A stretch of 64,000 nucleotides of DNA from an uncultured Erwinia sp. (GTDB lineage Bacteria; Pseudomonadota; Gammaproteobacteria; Enterobacterales; Enterobacteriaceae), in contig CALYQW010000010.1 of NCBI GenBank assembly GCA_945290265.1, forward strand, positions 30,839-94,838, read 5' to 3'. Position numbers and translations under genes: made by a program. Below are positions 9,009-16,459 of the stretch, piece by piece (position 1 is the first letter of the stretch; every line of letters begins with the position of its first letter). The notes beneath the pieces are model-generated. The model made no database searches. It had not been told where the DNA came from and saw only the letters and a program-made list of their open reading frames with translations.

Positions 9009-9022
9009 GCGATATATATCGC
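9009..9022 (+). promoter_or_regulatory. Perfect palindrome upstream of lafA (site 2)
   Basis: GCGATATATATCGC is a perfect 14-bp palindrome centred at 9015.5. It lies about 170 bp upstream of the predicted lafA transcription start and 42 bp from site 1. The sequence differs from site 1, so two different factors, or coincidence, cannot be excluded. Confidence 0.35.
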
Positions 9023-9110
9023 TGCTACTTCTTTTTAGGATGGTCTTTATCCTTCTTATGCGCATTTTTTTAAGTTCAATAAAGACAGCATGTTATCAGT
9101 TTTTAGCCGC

Positions 9111-9140
9111 TGATTCTGGCCGCCGGAGAATCATTTTTTT
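9111..9140 (+). terminator. Intrinsic-terminator-like hairpin upstream of lafA
   Basis: TGATTCT and AGAATCA form a 7-bp stem around a 9-base loop and are followed directly by seven T. It would stop transcription arriving from lafW and so insulate the flagellin promoter that follows. The stem is AT-rich and short, so efficiency is uncertain. Confidence 0.55.
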
Positions 9141-9150
9141 CACCAACGCT

Positions 9151-9177
9151 TAATTTTATTTCACCAGACGCCGCTTT
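9151..9177 (+). promoter_or_regulatory. Candidate sigma-28 (LafS) promoter of lafA
   Basis: TAATTTTA, an 11-base spacer, then GCCGCTTT follow the enteric sigma-28 layout TAAAGTTT-N11-GCCGATAA: the spacing is exact, the essential GCCG is intact, and 5 of 8 bases match in each element. The predicted start is near 9184, giving a ~42-base leader. It is the only site with correct spacing that I found upstream of lafA. Confidence 0.5.
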
Positions 9178-9190
9178 TATCTGGCACTAA

Positions 9191-9209
9191 GGGAATCATG
9201 GTGATTCCC
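9191..9209 (+). other. 5'-leader stem-loop of lafA mRNA
   Basis: GGGAATCA and TGATTCCC form a perfect 8-bp stem with a 3-base loop. If the sigma-28 start near 9184 is right, this hairpin lies within ~7 bases of the mRNA 5' end and just before the Shine-Dalgarno AGGAG. Such placement commonly protects abundant mRNAs from 5'-end decay; that role is inference. Confidence 0.6.
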
Positions 9210-9225
9210 GTCAGGAGATAAGTAA

Positions 9226-10080
9226 ATGGCACTTTCAATCTTTACCAACGCAGCATCCATGACCTCTACCACCTCAATGAACAAAGCAACCAGCAGTCTG
9301 AATGTTGCAATGCAGCGTCTGGGTACTGGTAAACGTATTAACTCTGCGGCTGATGATGCTGCTGGTCTGCAGATCGCTTCACGTCTGCAGGCTCAGTCTA
9401 ATGGCATGGGCGTTGCCAAGCAGAATATCTCTAAAGCAACTGCCATGCTGCAGACTGCTGAAGGTGCGTTTGATGAAGTTAACAACATCCTGTACCGCAT
9501 GAAAGACCTGGCAACTCAGGCTGCTGATGATACCAACAATGCTGATGACCGTGATGCACTGGCGGCTGAATTCGGCGAGCTGAACTCAGAACTGGAAAAC
9601 ATCATGAGCAACACCTCTTACGGTACAGAGAAGCTGCTGGCTTCTGTAAGCGGTAACGTAGCCGGTAAACTGGCTAGTGAAATGCAGTTCCAGATCGGTG
9701 CAAGCACTGATGAAACGCTGAAAGTAAGCCTGAGTGGTGGTCTGAAGAACGTGACTAAGTCACTGGCTACACTGCTGACTTCCAAGCTGGATTCTGCTGC
9801 TGGTGGTAACGCCGCTATCGATGACCTGAATGCAGCACTGGCTGAAGTGGGCAAAGTACGTTCTACCCTGGGTGCCAACATTAACCGTCTGGGTCACACC
9901 GGCGCTAACCTGGCAAACATGCAGGACAACACCAACCTGAACATCGGTGTTATCCGTGATGCAGACTTCGCTTCTGAAGCGACTGCCATGACCCGTAACC
10001 AGATGCTGACTCAGTCAAGCCAGGCGATGCTGAAGCAGGCTAACGGTATGAGCCAGATGGTTCTGGGCATGCTGGGCTAA
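9226..10080 (+). CDS. lafA: Lateral flagellin LafA
   Basis: Filament subunit, 284 residues: essentially only the conserved D0/D1 domains with a short central segment, typical of lateral flagellins and much smaller than FliC. N-terminal signature MALSIFTNAASM, then SLNVAMQRLGTGKRINSAADDAAGLQIASRL; C-terminal signature RDADFASEATAMTRNQMLTQSSQAMLKQANG. AGGAG lies before the ATG with suitable spacing. Codon use is strikingly biased (GCT, CTG, AAC, GGT, CGT) compared with neighbouring lfg/laf genes, as expected for a very highly expressed protein. It is flanked by a terminator on each side and so forms a single-gene unit. Confidence 0.96.
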   Translation: MALSIFTNAASMTSTTSMNKATSSLNVAMQRLGTGKRINSAADDAAGLQIASRLQAQSNGMGVAKQNISKATAMLQTAEGAFDEVNNILYRMKDLATQAADDTNNADDRDALAAEFGELNSELENIMSNTSYGTEKLLASVSGNVAGKLASEMQFQIGASTDETLKVSLSGGLKNVTKSLATLLTSKLDSAAGGNAAIDDLNAALAEVGKVRSTLGANINRLGHTGANLANMQDNTNLNIGVIRDADFASEATAMTRNQMLTQSSQAMLKQANGMSQMVLGMLG

Positions 10081-10098
10081 TCCCCCACCGCTGTTACT

Positions 10099-10131
10099 AA
10101 AAAACACCGCTCCTGCAGCGGTGTTTTTTTT
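10099..10131 (+). terminator. Intrinsic terminator of lafA
   Basis: AAAAAACACCGCT pairs with AGCGGTGTTTTTT across a 5-base loop (CCTGC), ending in a run of eight or more T. It starts 18 bases after the lafA stop codon and ends the flagellin transcript before the separate lafB promoter. Confidence 0.92.
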
Positions 10132-10220
10132 CGGTAAAAAAGCGGAAATTTCTTCCAGGAAAGCGGAATAAAACCTTCCGTGATTTTAATTAACCACCTG
10201 AAATTTAATCATAAAAATAG

Positions 10221-10237
10221 TTGGCACGCATATTGCT
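10221..10237 (+). promoter_or_regulatory. Consensus sigma-54 promoter of the lafBCDEFSTU operon
   Basis: TTGGCACGCATATTGCT matches the sigma-54 consensus TTGGCACR-N4-TTGCW at every conserved position, with GG at 10223-10224 (-24) and GC at 10235-10236 (-12) separated by the required 10 bases. Predicted start near 10248, ~48 bases before lafB. In lateral systems an enhancer-binding activator (LafK) encoded in the early flagellar region is the known partner; its gene lies outside this window. This promoter would drive lafS, the sigma-28 gene, and the stator. Confidence 0.88.
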
Positions 10238-10295
10238 GAATAACGGGCACCTTGATACCCAATTTCGCAGCGAGGCTGACGAAACGGAGAAGATG

Positions 10296-11612
10296 ATGAG
10301 TTGGTTAGATAACTTTGATCCACAAACCATTTCCCAGCAGATGGCACTGGCCAGTATCAGTGCGCAGCAGTCACAGCTGCAAAATCAGCAGAATCGCGTC
10401 GATGCGGAACAGAAAGCGTTAAGCAGCCTGAAAACGGCGTTAACCGATTTCCAGAGCGTGCTGAAAAAGCTGAACAGTAAAGGCATGAGCGGCGGCATGG
10501 TGGTCAACAGTGCTACTGCCAGTGAAGAAGGCTATGTGCTGCTGAAAGCCAGCAGCGCGGCCAGAAAAGGGCTGTACAACATTAACGTTGTACAGACCGC
10601 CAGCGCCGATCAGAAGGCGTTTACCGATCTGAGCGATGAAGATATCGCCAACGCGACCGGCACGCTGAAAATTACCGTCGCCGGTAAAGACGTTGAGATT
10701 GATATGTCCGACGTTAACAACCTGGCCGAACTGCGCGACAAGATAAATGCGGAGAGCGATGAATCAGGTGCCACCGCTTCGCTGGTGAAGAAGGATGGAA
10801 AAAACGTTCTGATGCTCAGCAGTGATAAAACCGGTGCCACCAACGCAGTGGCCCTGTCCGCGAGTGACCCCATGTTCAATCAGAAGCTGGCTGACACTGC
10901 CACGGTAATCTCTGAAGCCCGCGATGCTGAAATCACCATGGGTGATGGTGAGATGAGCTTTACCAGCAGCACCAACACCTTTGAAGACATCATTCCCGGC
11001 GTTGAAGTGACGGTTATCCGTAAAACCGAGCCCGGTAAACCGCTGGTTATCAGCGTGAATAACGATGAATCAGGCACTAAAGAGCAGATCCAGACGTTTG
11101 TTGATGCTTACAACAAGCTGCGCAGCAAGCTGGATGAGTTAACTAAAAGTGGTAACAGCGACGGCTCCGTGGTGCGTGGCGCGCTGGCCGGTGATTCTAC
11201 GATTAACGCGCTGGAGAACAAGCTGAACAGCCTGCTGCGCACCAAACTGAACGGCGCGCAGTTAAAAGACTTTGGTCTGACGCCGGATAAAAACGGTCAG
11301 CTGGAGCTGGACAGTGAAAAACTGGAAGACGCGCTGAAGGAGGATCCTGAGGGATTAAACGCGCTGTTTAACGGCGAAGGGGGGTTACTCAGCCTGATGC
11401 AGAAAGACGGTATCGACAGCTTCCTTTCTGTGACTAACGGCACCCTGAAGCAGCGTCAGGAAAGTCTGGATCGTAAAACCGAACTGCTGAGCCATAAAGA
11501 AAGCCAGATCGAGTTGCGTTACGAAAGTACCTTCAACCGCTACCTGAAAGAATTCACCAATATGAAAACCATTATCAACCAAATGAACCAAACCATGGGG
11601 CAGTTCTTCTAG
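10296..11612 (+). CDS. lafB: Lateral flagellar filament cap LafB (FliD family)
   Basis: Filament cap/HAP2 that helps flagellin fold at the growing tip, 438 residues from ATG 10296 (10293 is also possible). GGAG at 10286-10289 is 6 bases before 10296. A longer upstream reading would begin with a TTG that is part of the sigma-54 promoter, so it is rejected. The N-terminal coiled region (ISQQMALASISAQQSQLQNQQNRVDAEQKAL, in parts), the FliD core (GLYNINVVQTAS, then EDIIPGVEVTVIRKTEPG) and the C-terminal SLDRKTELLSHKESQIELRYE helix are all present. First gene of the lafBCDEFSTU unit. Confidence 0.94.
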   Translation: MSWLDNFDPQTISQQMALASISAQQSQLQNQQNRVDAEQKALSSLKTALTDFQSVLKKLNSKGMSGGMVVNSATASEEGYVLLKASSAARKGLYNINVVQTASADQKAFTDLSDEDIANATGTLKITVAGKDVEIDMSDVNNLAELRDKINAESDESGATASLVKKDGKNVLMLSSDKTGATNAVALSASDPMFNQKLADTATVISEARDAEITMGDGEMSFTSSTNTFEDIIPGVEVTVIRKTEPGKPLVISVNNDESGTKEQIQTFVDAYNKLRSKLDELTKSGNSDGSVVRGALAGDSTINALENKLNSLLRTKLNGAQLKDFGLTPDKNGQLELDSEKLEDALKEDPEGLNALFNGEGGLLSLMQKDGIDSFLSVTNGTLKQRQESLDRKTELLSHKESQIELRYESTFNRYLKEFTNMKTIINQMNQTMGQFF

Positions 11613-11626
11613 GAAACAGCAGGGAT

Positions 11627-12010
11627 ATGTACGGAAATTCAAACGATTTTACCCACTATAAAGATGCGGATCTGGCGATCCGCACCGCGGCGGCGTCACC
11701 GCATCAGTTAGTGGTGATGTTGCTGAATGGTTTGCTGGACGAGCTGACCTGCGCCAAAGGGCATATCAGCGCCCGGCGTTATGAGCGCAAAGCAGAAAGC
11801 ATCAGCAAGTGCATTGACATGCTTAATGCACTGACCAGCGCGCTGGATTATGAGCGCGGCGGGGAACTGGCGCTGCGTCTGGCCGGACTCTATGACTACT
11901 GCGTTTACCGCCTGTACAGCGCCAGTAACCAGTTGTCGATTGAGCAACTGGATGAAGTGGACGCCATTCTGTGCAATCTGCTGCAGGGTTGGGAAGGGAT
12001 GAACAACTGA
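11627..12010 (+). CDS. lafC: Lateral flagellin export chaperone LafC (FliS family)
   Basis: FliS-type cytosolic chaperone that binds the flagellin C-terminus before export, 127 residues. The typical all-helical pattern is visible: YKDADLAIRTAAASPHQLVVMLLNGLLDEL at residues ~8-40, and YERKAESISKCIDMLNALTSALD in the middle. It follows lafB after 14 bases and overlaps lafD by one base (TGATG). Pairs functionally with LafA. Confidence 0.93.
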   Translation: MYGNSNDFTHYKDADLAIRTAAASPHQLVVMLLNGLLDELTCAKGHISARRYERKAESISKCIDMLNALTSALDYERGGELALRLAGLYDYCVYRLYSASNQLSIEQLDEVDAILCNLLQGWEGMNN

Positions 12011-12312
12011 TGCAGCAACAGATTGTCCGGCTGGCCGTTCAGCTTGAGCAGGCGGCCATTGATGAGCGCTGGAGCGATATCCGTCAGCTGGACAGTCGTA
12101 TCAGCGAACTGCTGACGACGATCCGCCAGCAGAACCGGCAGACGCATCTGCAGGCGGAGTTGGCGCAGTTAAAACGCAGCCATCAGCGGGTGATGCGCAT
12201 CTGCGCTGAGCAGCGCGACATTTTACAAATGAAGCTGGAAAAGCATCAACAGGGGCGTGAGGGCCTGCGAGCTTACACGTTATTTTCATCAGAACACGAG
12301 GACAATTCATGA
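12010..12312 (+). CDS. lafD: LafD, FliT-position lateral flagellar chaperone-like protein
   Basis: A 100-residue, mostly helical, Gln/Arg-rich protein with no membrane segment, sitting directly after the FliS gene where fliT lies in other flagellar operons and lafD in Flag-2. Start at 12010 uses the TGATG overlap with lafC; a longer upstream start would run through lafC. Its stop overlaps the lafE start (ATGA). Sequence similarity to FliT is not obvious to the eye; role as an export chaperone or regulator for LafB is inferred from position and size. Confidence 0.75.
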   Translation: MQQQIVRLAVQLEQAAIDERWSDIRQLDSRISELLTTIRQQNRQTHLQAELAQLKRSHQRVMRICAEQRDILQMKLEKHQQGREGLRAYTLFSSEHEDNS

Positions 12313-13298
12313 CACCCGTAATACCGGCATCTTCGCTGGCTATGCGTTGCGGCGGCGACAGTGGCCGAGGATCGGTACTGGCTGCGGAAGCTGACATCGG
12401 ATGTGGCGTGATGCCACTCTGGCAGTTGCTTGTTGCACCGGTTGCTGAGATTGCGGAGCAACCAGGCACGCCGATGGCAGCGCCGCAGCCGGAAGGCGAT
12501 CCGCAGCAGTTAATGGCGCTACTGCTGTCACCGCCGGAGATGACCCCCGCCGTTTCAACCCCGGCGTTACTGGTATCCGGTAATACGCTGCCAGCGGCCG
12601 TTCTTGCCGAATCCTCGCGGGTGACGACCGGTCAAATGGGCATAACCGCAGCACTGACGATGCCAGTGCAGCCGGTTGCGGGTGAGGCTGATCTGCTCTC
12701 AGCAACGCAGCACCGGACGCCGCTGAAGCTGGCAACGCCACAGGACGCCTTACAGGCCAGTCAGATGGTACAGCAGCAGTTACAGCATGCAAGCGGTGCA
12801 TCGCTGATATCGCTGCAGCATCCGACGGTTGCGCTGGCTGAGCGTAGTCTCGCGGGGGAGGTGCTGAGTGACAGGCCGGCGGTGATTACCCTGCCGGATG
12901 CCCCACAGCAGCAGGCGGAAGCGCTGCGTAAGGCACTCTCCGAACGCCTTGAGCTGCAAATCGATCGGCGCACTCAGCGTGCCACTATTCGCCTCGATCC
13001 ACCGCATTTAGGCAAGCTGGATATCTCGCTGCAGATGGACAGCGGCAAGCTTCAGGTGCAGATCCAGGCAGGACAGCCGGAAGTCGCCCGGATGTTACAT
13101 CAGATCAGCGCCGAAATGCGTCACAGTCTGAGCGAACAGAATGGCGTGCCGGTCAGCCTGCAGGTGTCCACTTCGGCGGGCGACGGACAGCAGCAAAAGC
13201 GACACCATGGGCAGCCAGAAACGGCTGTTGCCAATAACCACGACGAGGCCGCACCAGAACAACGTGGCACCGACGGCACTATTTTGACAATGGTCTGA
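12309..13298 (+). CDS. lafE: Lateral flagellar hook-length control protein LafE (FliK family)
   Basis: FliK-type ruler and substrate-specificity switch, 329 residues. The N-terminal two thirds is low-complexity, rich in Ala, Gln, Pro and Thr, as in other FliK rulers. The C-terminal domain (residues ~215-290) carries the family motif: TIRLDPPHLGKLDISLQMDSGKLQVQIQ in parts, then LHQISAEMRHSLSEQNGVPVSL. It is located with the late genes rather than with fliE-J, as in other lafE loci. Coupled to lafD by a 4-base overlap. Confidence 0.9.
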   Translation: MTPVIPASSLAMRCGGDSGRGSVLAAEADIGCGVMPLWQLLVAPVAEIAEQPGTPMAAPQPEGDPQQLMALLLSPPEMTPAVSTPALLVSGNTLPAAVLAESSRVTTGQMGITAALTMPVQPVAGEADLLSATQHRTPLKLATPQDALQASQMVQQQLQHASGASLISLQHPTVALAERSLAGEVLSDRPAVITLPDAPQQQAEALRKALSERLELQIDRRTQRATIRLDPPHLGKLDISLQMDSGKLQVQIQAGQPEVARMLHQISAEMRHSLSEQNGVPVSLQVSTSAGDGQQQKRHHGQPETAVANNHDEAAPEQRGTDGTILTMV

Positions 13299-13301
13299 TT
13301 T

Positions 13302-13781
13302 ATGTCTCTAAAAAATTTCTTTTTAAAACTGTTGATGATGTTGGCAGGCGCGATGCTGACAGCGGTGCTGGTGATTACCGGTAATCAATATATTAATGCG
13401 CGCAACATGGCAGGCGGGGAAACGGCAGGTTTCAGCCTGTTCAGCAGCGAAAAGACCGCTCAGCCCGATCTGCGCTTTGTGGAAATGACCAATTTGATTA
13501 TCACGCTGAAAAGTGACACCCGCAAAGAGCGCTATTTGCTGCTGGATCTGGCACTGACCACCCATGGTGAAGCCGAGTCAAAACAGGCAGAAGCCATGAT
13601 GCCAAAAATCAAAGGGATTACGGTCGATGTGCTGAGCTCAATGGACTACAACGAGCTGCGTAACCTGTCTCTGCTCGAACTGCGTCAGCGCATGATGGAA
13701 CGCTATCGCCAGGTCTTCAAAATCACCAATGTCACCCTTCCTTTCAGGGATGTCATCGTGTCGAAAATGGTATTTCAGTAA
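13302..13781 (+). CDS. lafF: Lateral flagellar basal body protein LafF (FliL family)
   Basis: Single-pass inner-membrane protein associated with the stator, 159 residues. A transmembrane helix spans residues ~7-28 (FFLKLLMMLAGAMLTAVLVITG), followed by a periplasmic FliL domain with the FVEMTNLIITLKSDTRKERYLLLDLAL segment and the C-terminal RDVIVSKMVFQ end. It lies 3 bases after lafE and 8 before lafS. In the lateral system the genes for FliL-like, sigma-28 and stator proteins are clustered, as here. Confidence 0.92.
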   Translation: MSLKNFFLKLLMMLAGAMLTAVLVITGNQYINARNMAGGETAGFSLFSSEKTAQPDLRFVEMTNLIITLKSDTRKERYLLLDLALTTHGEAESKQAEAMMPKIKGITVDVLSSMDYNELRNLSLLELRQRMMERYRQVFKITNVTLPFRDVIVSKMVFQ

Positions 13782-13789
13782 AGGCAATC

Positions 13790-14488
13790 ATGAGTTCGTT
13801 TAGCGATATCTCTGCGCTCTCTGCTGCTGAAGAGAGCCACTACATGCAGCAATGGCTGCCCCTGGTAAAAAAAGTGGTGCGTCAGTTGGCACCGCTCGCC
13901 AACAACCTGATGGATCGTGATGACATTGAGCAGGTGGCACTGATGGGGCTGCTGGAATCGCTGCGGCGTTTCGGTCGCCCGGATGAGCAGTTTGCCAGTT
14001 ATGCCATGCAGCGGGTACGCGGTGCGGTGCTGGATCAGTTCCGGCAGCAGGACTGGCGGCCACGCAGCCTGCGTCAGCAGGCGCATAAGATCAATGATGC
14101 TATCCGTGAAATGACCCGACGACTGGGGCATGAACCCAGCGAGGAACAGATATGCCAGCAGTTAAATCTTAGTCAGGAAACCTGGTACGCCTATCTGCAA
14201 CAGGTAAATCTCAGCAATCTGGAAAGTCTGGATACGCTGCTGTCGGTAGAGGGTAGCAGTGGCAATGCCAGTGCGCTGTCCGGCGCGGTACTGGAGGATG
14301 AAGTGGATATCCAGCGCACCCTGGCGCAGGCCGTTGCGGCGCTGGACGAGCGTGAACGCGTCATTCTGCATCTCTATTACCAGCAGGGCATGAGCCTGAA
14401 AGAGATAGCTCAGGTACTGGAACTCACGGAAGCACGCGTGTGCCAGTTGAATAAAAAAATCAGTGAAAAAATTAAGACTTACTTTTAA
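13790..14488 (+). CDS. lafS: Lateral flagellar sigma-28 factor LafS (FliA family)
   Basis: Alternative sigma factor for late lateral-flagellar genes, 232 residues. Region 2 is visible at residues ~25-75 (KKVVRQLAPLANNLMDRDDIEQVALMGLLESLRRF in parts, then FASYAMQRVRGAVLDQFRQQDWRPRSLR), region 3 at ~85-125, and the region 4 helix-turn-helix at the end (GMSLKEIAQVLELTEARVCQLNKKISEKIK). It lies inside the operon driven by the sigma-54 promoter at 10221, so its synthesis follows the sigma-54 stage. The likely target in this window is lafA. An anti-sigma partner (LfgM) would be encoded outside. Confidence 0.95.
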   Translation: MSSFSDISALSAAEESHYMQQWLPLVKKVVRQLAPLANNLMDRDDIEQVALMGLLESLRRFGRPDEQFASYAMQRVRGAVLDQFRQQDWRPRSLRQQAHKINDAIREMTRRLGHEPSEEQICQQLNLSQETWYAYLQQVNLSNLESLDTLLSVEGSSGNASALSGAVLEDEVDIQRTLAQAVAALDERERVILHLYYQQGMSLKEIAQVLELTEARVCQLNKKISEKIKTYF

Positions 14489-14499
14489 GCGAAACCATC

Positions 14500-15363
14500 A
14501 TGCAAAAACTTCTTGGATTACTCGTGGTACTGGGCTGCGTTATTGGCGGCTACGTGATGTCTGGCGGGCATATTGCCTCCTTCTGGCAGCCAGGTGAGCT
14601 GCTGATTATTCTGGGCGCAGGCTGCGGTGCGATGATTATTGCTAACCCGCGCCATGTACTGAAAGCCATGTGGGTACAAATCAGGGCGGCTTTCAGTAAA
14701 GACGGTCAGAACAGTGAGTTTCAGCAGCAGCTGTTGATGCTGATGTATGAACTGCTGGAGCTGATTCAGGACGGCGGGCTGAAGGCGCTGGATGAACATA
14801 TTGAAGTGCCGGAAAACAGTGGGCTGTTCAAAAAATACCCGCTAATCCTGAAAGACAGCGGCTTTATCACCTTTATCTCCGACAACTTCCGTCTGATGGC
14901 GATGGGCAAAATTAACGAACATGAGATGGAAGGGATTCTGGAAGCTGAAATTGACGCCATCGAAGAAGAGCTGATGGTGCCTTCCCGTTCGTTACAGCGT
15001 ACTGCCGAAGCGATGCCTGGCTTTGGGATCTGTGCGGCGGTACTGGGGATCATCATCACTATGCAGGCCATTGACGGGTCGATTGCCCTGATTGGTCTGA
15101 AGGTAGCGGCCGCGCTGGTGGGTACCTTCCTCGGCGTATTCTTCTGTTACTGCCTGATGGATCCGCTGGCGAATGCTATGGAACAGTGCATGAAAAAACG
15201 CATGACGGTATTCACCAGCATTCGTACCGTGCTGGTGAATCATGTGGCGGGTAAACCGACGCTGCTGGCGGTGGATGCCGGGCGAAAAATGCTCCCCCTG
15301 GAAAATAAACCCACCTTCGCCACCCTTGACGGCTGGGTAAATGACCTGATCGAGCGTGAATAA
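14500..15363 (+). CDS. lafT: Lateral flagellar stator protein LafT (MotA family)
   Basis: Stator A-subunit of the motor, 287 residues, with four predicted membrane helices (residues ~1-22, ~28-50, ~168-190, ~200-222) and a large cytosolic loop. The family's functional prolines are visible in EAMPGFGICAAVLGIIITM and LMDPLANAMEQ. The gene overlaps lafU by one base (TAATG). Whether the stator runs on protons or sodium cannot be settled by eye; enteric Flag-2 motors are generally taken to be proton-driven. Confidence 0.95.
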   Translation: MQKLLGLLVVLGCVIGGYVMSGGHIASFWQPGELLIILGAGCGAMIIANPRHVLKAMWVQIRAAFSKDGQNSEFQQQLLMLMYELLELIQDGGLKALDEHIEVPENSGLFKKYPLILKDSGFITFISDNFRLMAMGKINEHEMEGILEAEIDAIEEELMVPSRSLQRTAEAMPGFGICAAVLGIIITMQAIDGSIALIGLKVAAALVGTFLGVFFCYCLMDPLANAMEQCMKKRMTVFTSIRTVLVNHVAGKPTLLAVDAGRKMLPLENKPTFATLDGWVNDLIERE

Positions 15364-16262
15364 TGAAAAAGGGCACACATGCCACCACCATTATTAAGCG
15401 TGGGGGTAAGAAAGCGCACTCAGGGGTGCATACCGGAGCATGGAAGGTGGCCTTTGCCGACTTTACCCTGGCAATGATGGCGCTGTTTATGGTGCTTTGG
15501 ATTATGGGATCGGTCTCTGAAGAAGAACGCCGGGAAATTGTTGCTCAGCTGAATGGCACCTCGATTTTTGACGGTTCAACCTTTACCCCAGTGGCACTGC
15601 CGGATGGCAGCGGCTCCGAGCTGGTCACTGCCGGCAACAGCGGACCGGAGTATAGCCAGGAAGAAAAACCGGATGCTAAAGCGCTGGAAACGGTGCTCAG
15701 CCAGTCAGAAATGGAGCTGAACCAGCTGAGCGAGGCCATTGCCCGCATTACCAGCGCCTTAAATGCGCAGAATAACGTCACGCTGGAAGAGATCCCACAA
15801 GGGTTGCGCATTCTGCTGCAGGACGATCGTCAGCGTATGATGTTTCCACGCAGCAGCGCAGTGATGACGCCGTTTTTCCGTCAGCTGCTGACGGAGCTGG
15901 CACCGGCGTTCAACCGCATCGACCATGAGATCATGATTAGCGGTCATACCGATGCCGCGGTTTACCCGGAAAGCGCCCGCTACAACAACTGGAATCTGTC
16001 CGGCGATCGGGCGCTGGCAGCGCGTAAAGTGCTGGAGCTCGGTGGGCTGGAAGCGAAGCGCATCATCCAGGTGAATGCCATGGCGGATAGAATGCTGCTG
16101 AATACTGACGATCCGCTGTCAGACGGCAACAGACGCATTGAAATTATGGTGCTGACGCACACCGCCTCAGAAATGCTGTATCAGTTTTATGGTCAGCACG
16201 GTGAGAAAGTGGTTAAACCCCTTACTGAACGTCTGAATATGAAGGCGGCTGCTGATAAATAA
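15363..16262 (+). CDS. lafU: Lateral flagellar stator protein LafU (MotB family)
   Basis: Stator B-subunit, 299 residues: a short cytosolic Lys/His-rich tail, one membrane helix at residues ~30-50 whose VAFADFTLAMMALFMVLWIMG contains the ion-binding Asp, a plug/linker rich in Ser/Gln, and a C-terminal OmpA-like peptidoglycan-binding domain (MISGHTDAAVY, later RIIQVNAMADRMLLNTDDPLSDGNRRIEI in parts). It is the last gene of the flagellar locus and is followed by two consecutive terminators. In E. coli K-12 only a fragment of this gene survives; here it is full length. Confidence 0.95.
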   Translation: MKKGTHATTIIKRGGKKAHSGVHTGAWKVAFADFTLAMMALFMVLWIMGSVSEEERREIVAQLNGTSIFDGSTFTPVALPDGSGSELVTAGNSGPEYSQEEKPDAKALETVLSQSEMELNQLSEAIARITSALNAQNNVTLEEIPQGLRILLQDDRQRMMFPRSSAVMTPFFRQLLTELAPAFNRIDHEIMISGHTDAAVYPESARYNNWNLSGDRALAARKVLELGGLEAKRIIQVNAMADRMLLNTDDPLSDGNRRIEIMVLTHTASEMLYQFYGQHGEKVVKPLTERLNMKAAADK

Positions 16263-16269
16263 TTTTTTC

Positions 16270-16302
16270 CGTCGGTCAGCGACGCTCTGGCCGACGTTTT
16301 TT
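16270..16302 (+). terminator. Terminator 1 after lafU
   Basis: CGTCGGTCAG pairs with CTGGCCGACG (one G-T pair) over a 7-base loop and is followed by six T, 7 bases after the lafU stop. Confidence 0.9.
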
Positions 16303-16334
16303 GGAATGAAATTTACCCCCTGTTTTTTCGCTCC

Positions 16335-16367
16335 TGCCGGTCGCCCAATTGTCACCGGCATTTTTTT
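16335..16367 (+). terminator. Terminator 2 after lafU
   Basis: TGCCGGT and ACCGGCA form a 7-bp stem with a 12-base loop followed by seven T. In tandem with terminator 1 it tightly closes the flagellar transcript. Confidence 0.75.
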
Positions 16368-16459
16368 ATCTGCTTTTCTATGCATTTCAGGGATGAACGG
16401 GTAAGGTAATTGAGTTTTTAGCACCGCTGCAGCGCAGGGATAATGGATAGGGTAATGCT

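Larger units (their letters stand above)
8785..9225 (+). other. lafW-lafA intergenic control region
   Basis: A 441-base AT-rich gap between lafW and the flagellin gene. In order it holds a weak 7-bp stem (8800-8831) just after lafW, two palindromes at 8965-8982 and 9009-9022, a terminator-like hairpin with seven T (9111-9140), a sigma-28-like promoter (9151-9177) and a 5' stem-loop before the lafA Shine-Dalgarno. E. coli 042 carries lafZ, a membrane regulator gene, in this interval; no such gene is present here. Confidence 0.7.

Noticed and set aside
8882-9073. 63-residue hydrophobic ORF between lafW and lafA
   Set aside because: No ribosome site, composition is that of translated AT-rich DNA, and it overlaps the two palindromes.
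10221-10295. N-terminal extension of lafB from a TTG at 10221
   Set aside because: The TTG is the start of the sigma-54 promoter; transcription begins downstream of it, and ATG 10296 has a proper Shine-Dalgarno.
1-16262. Reading the flagellar genes as the primary flagellum
   Set aside because: The order lfgD-L, lafW, lafA-lafU with linked sigma-28 and stator genes, a small flagellin and a short FlgJ matches Flag-2 lateral systems.
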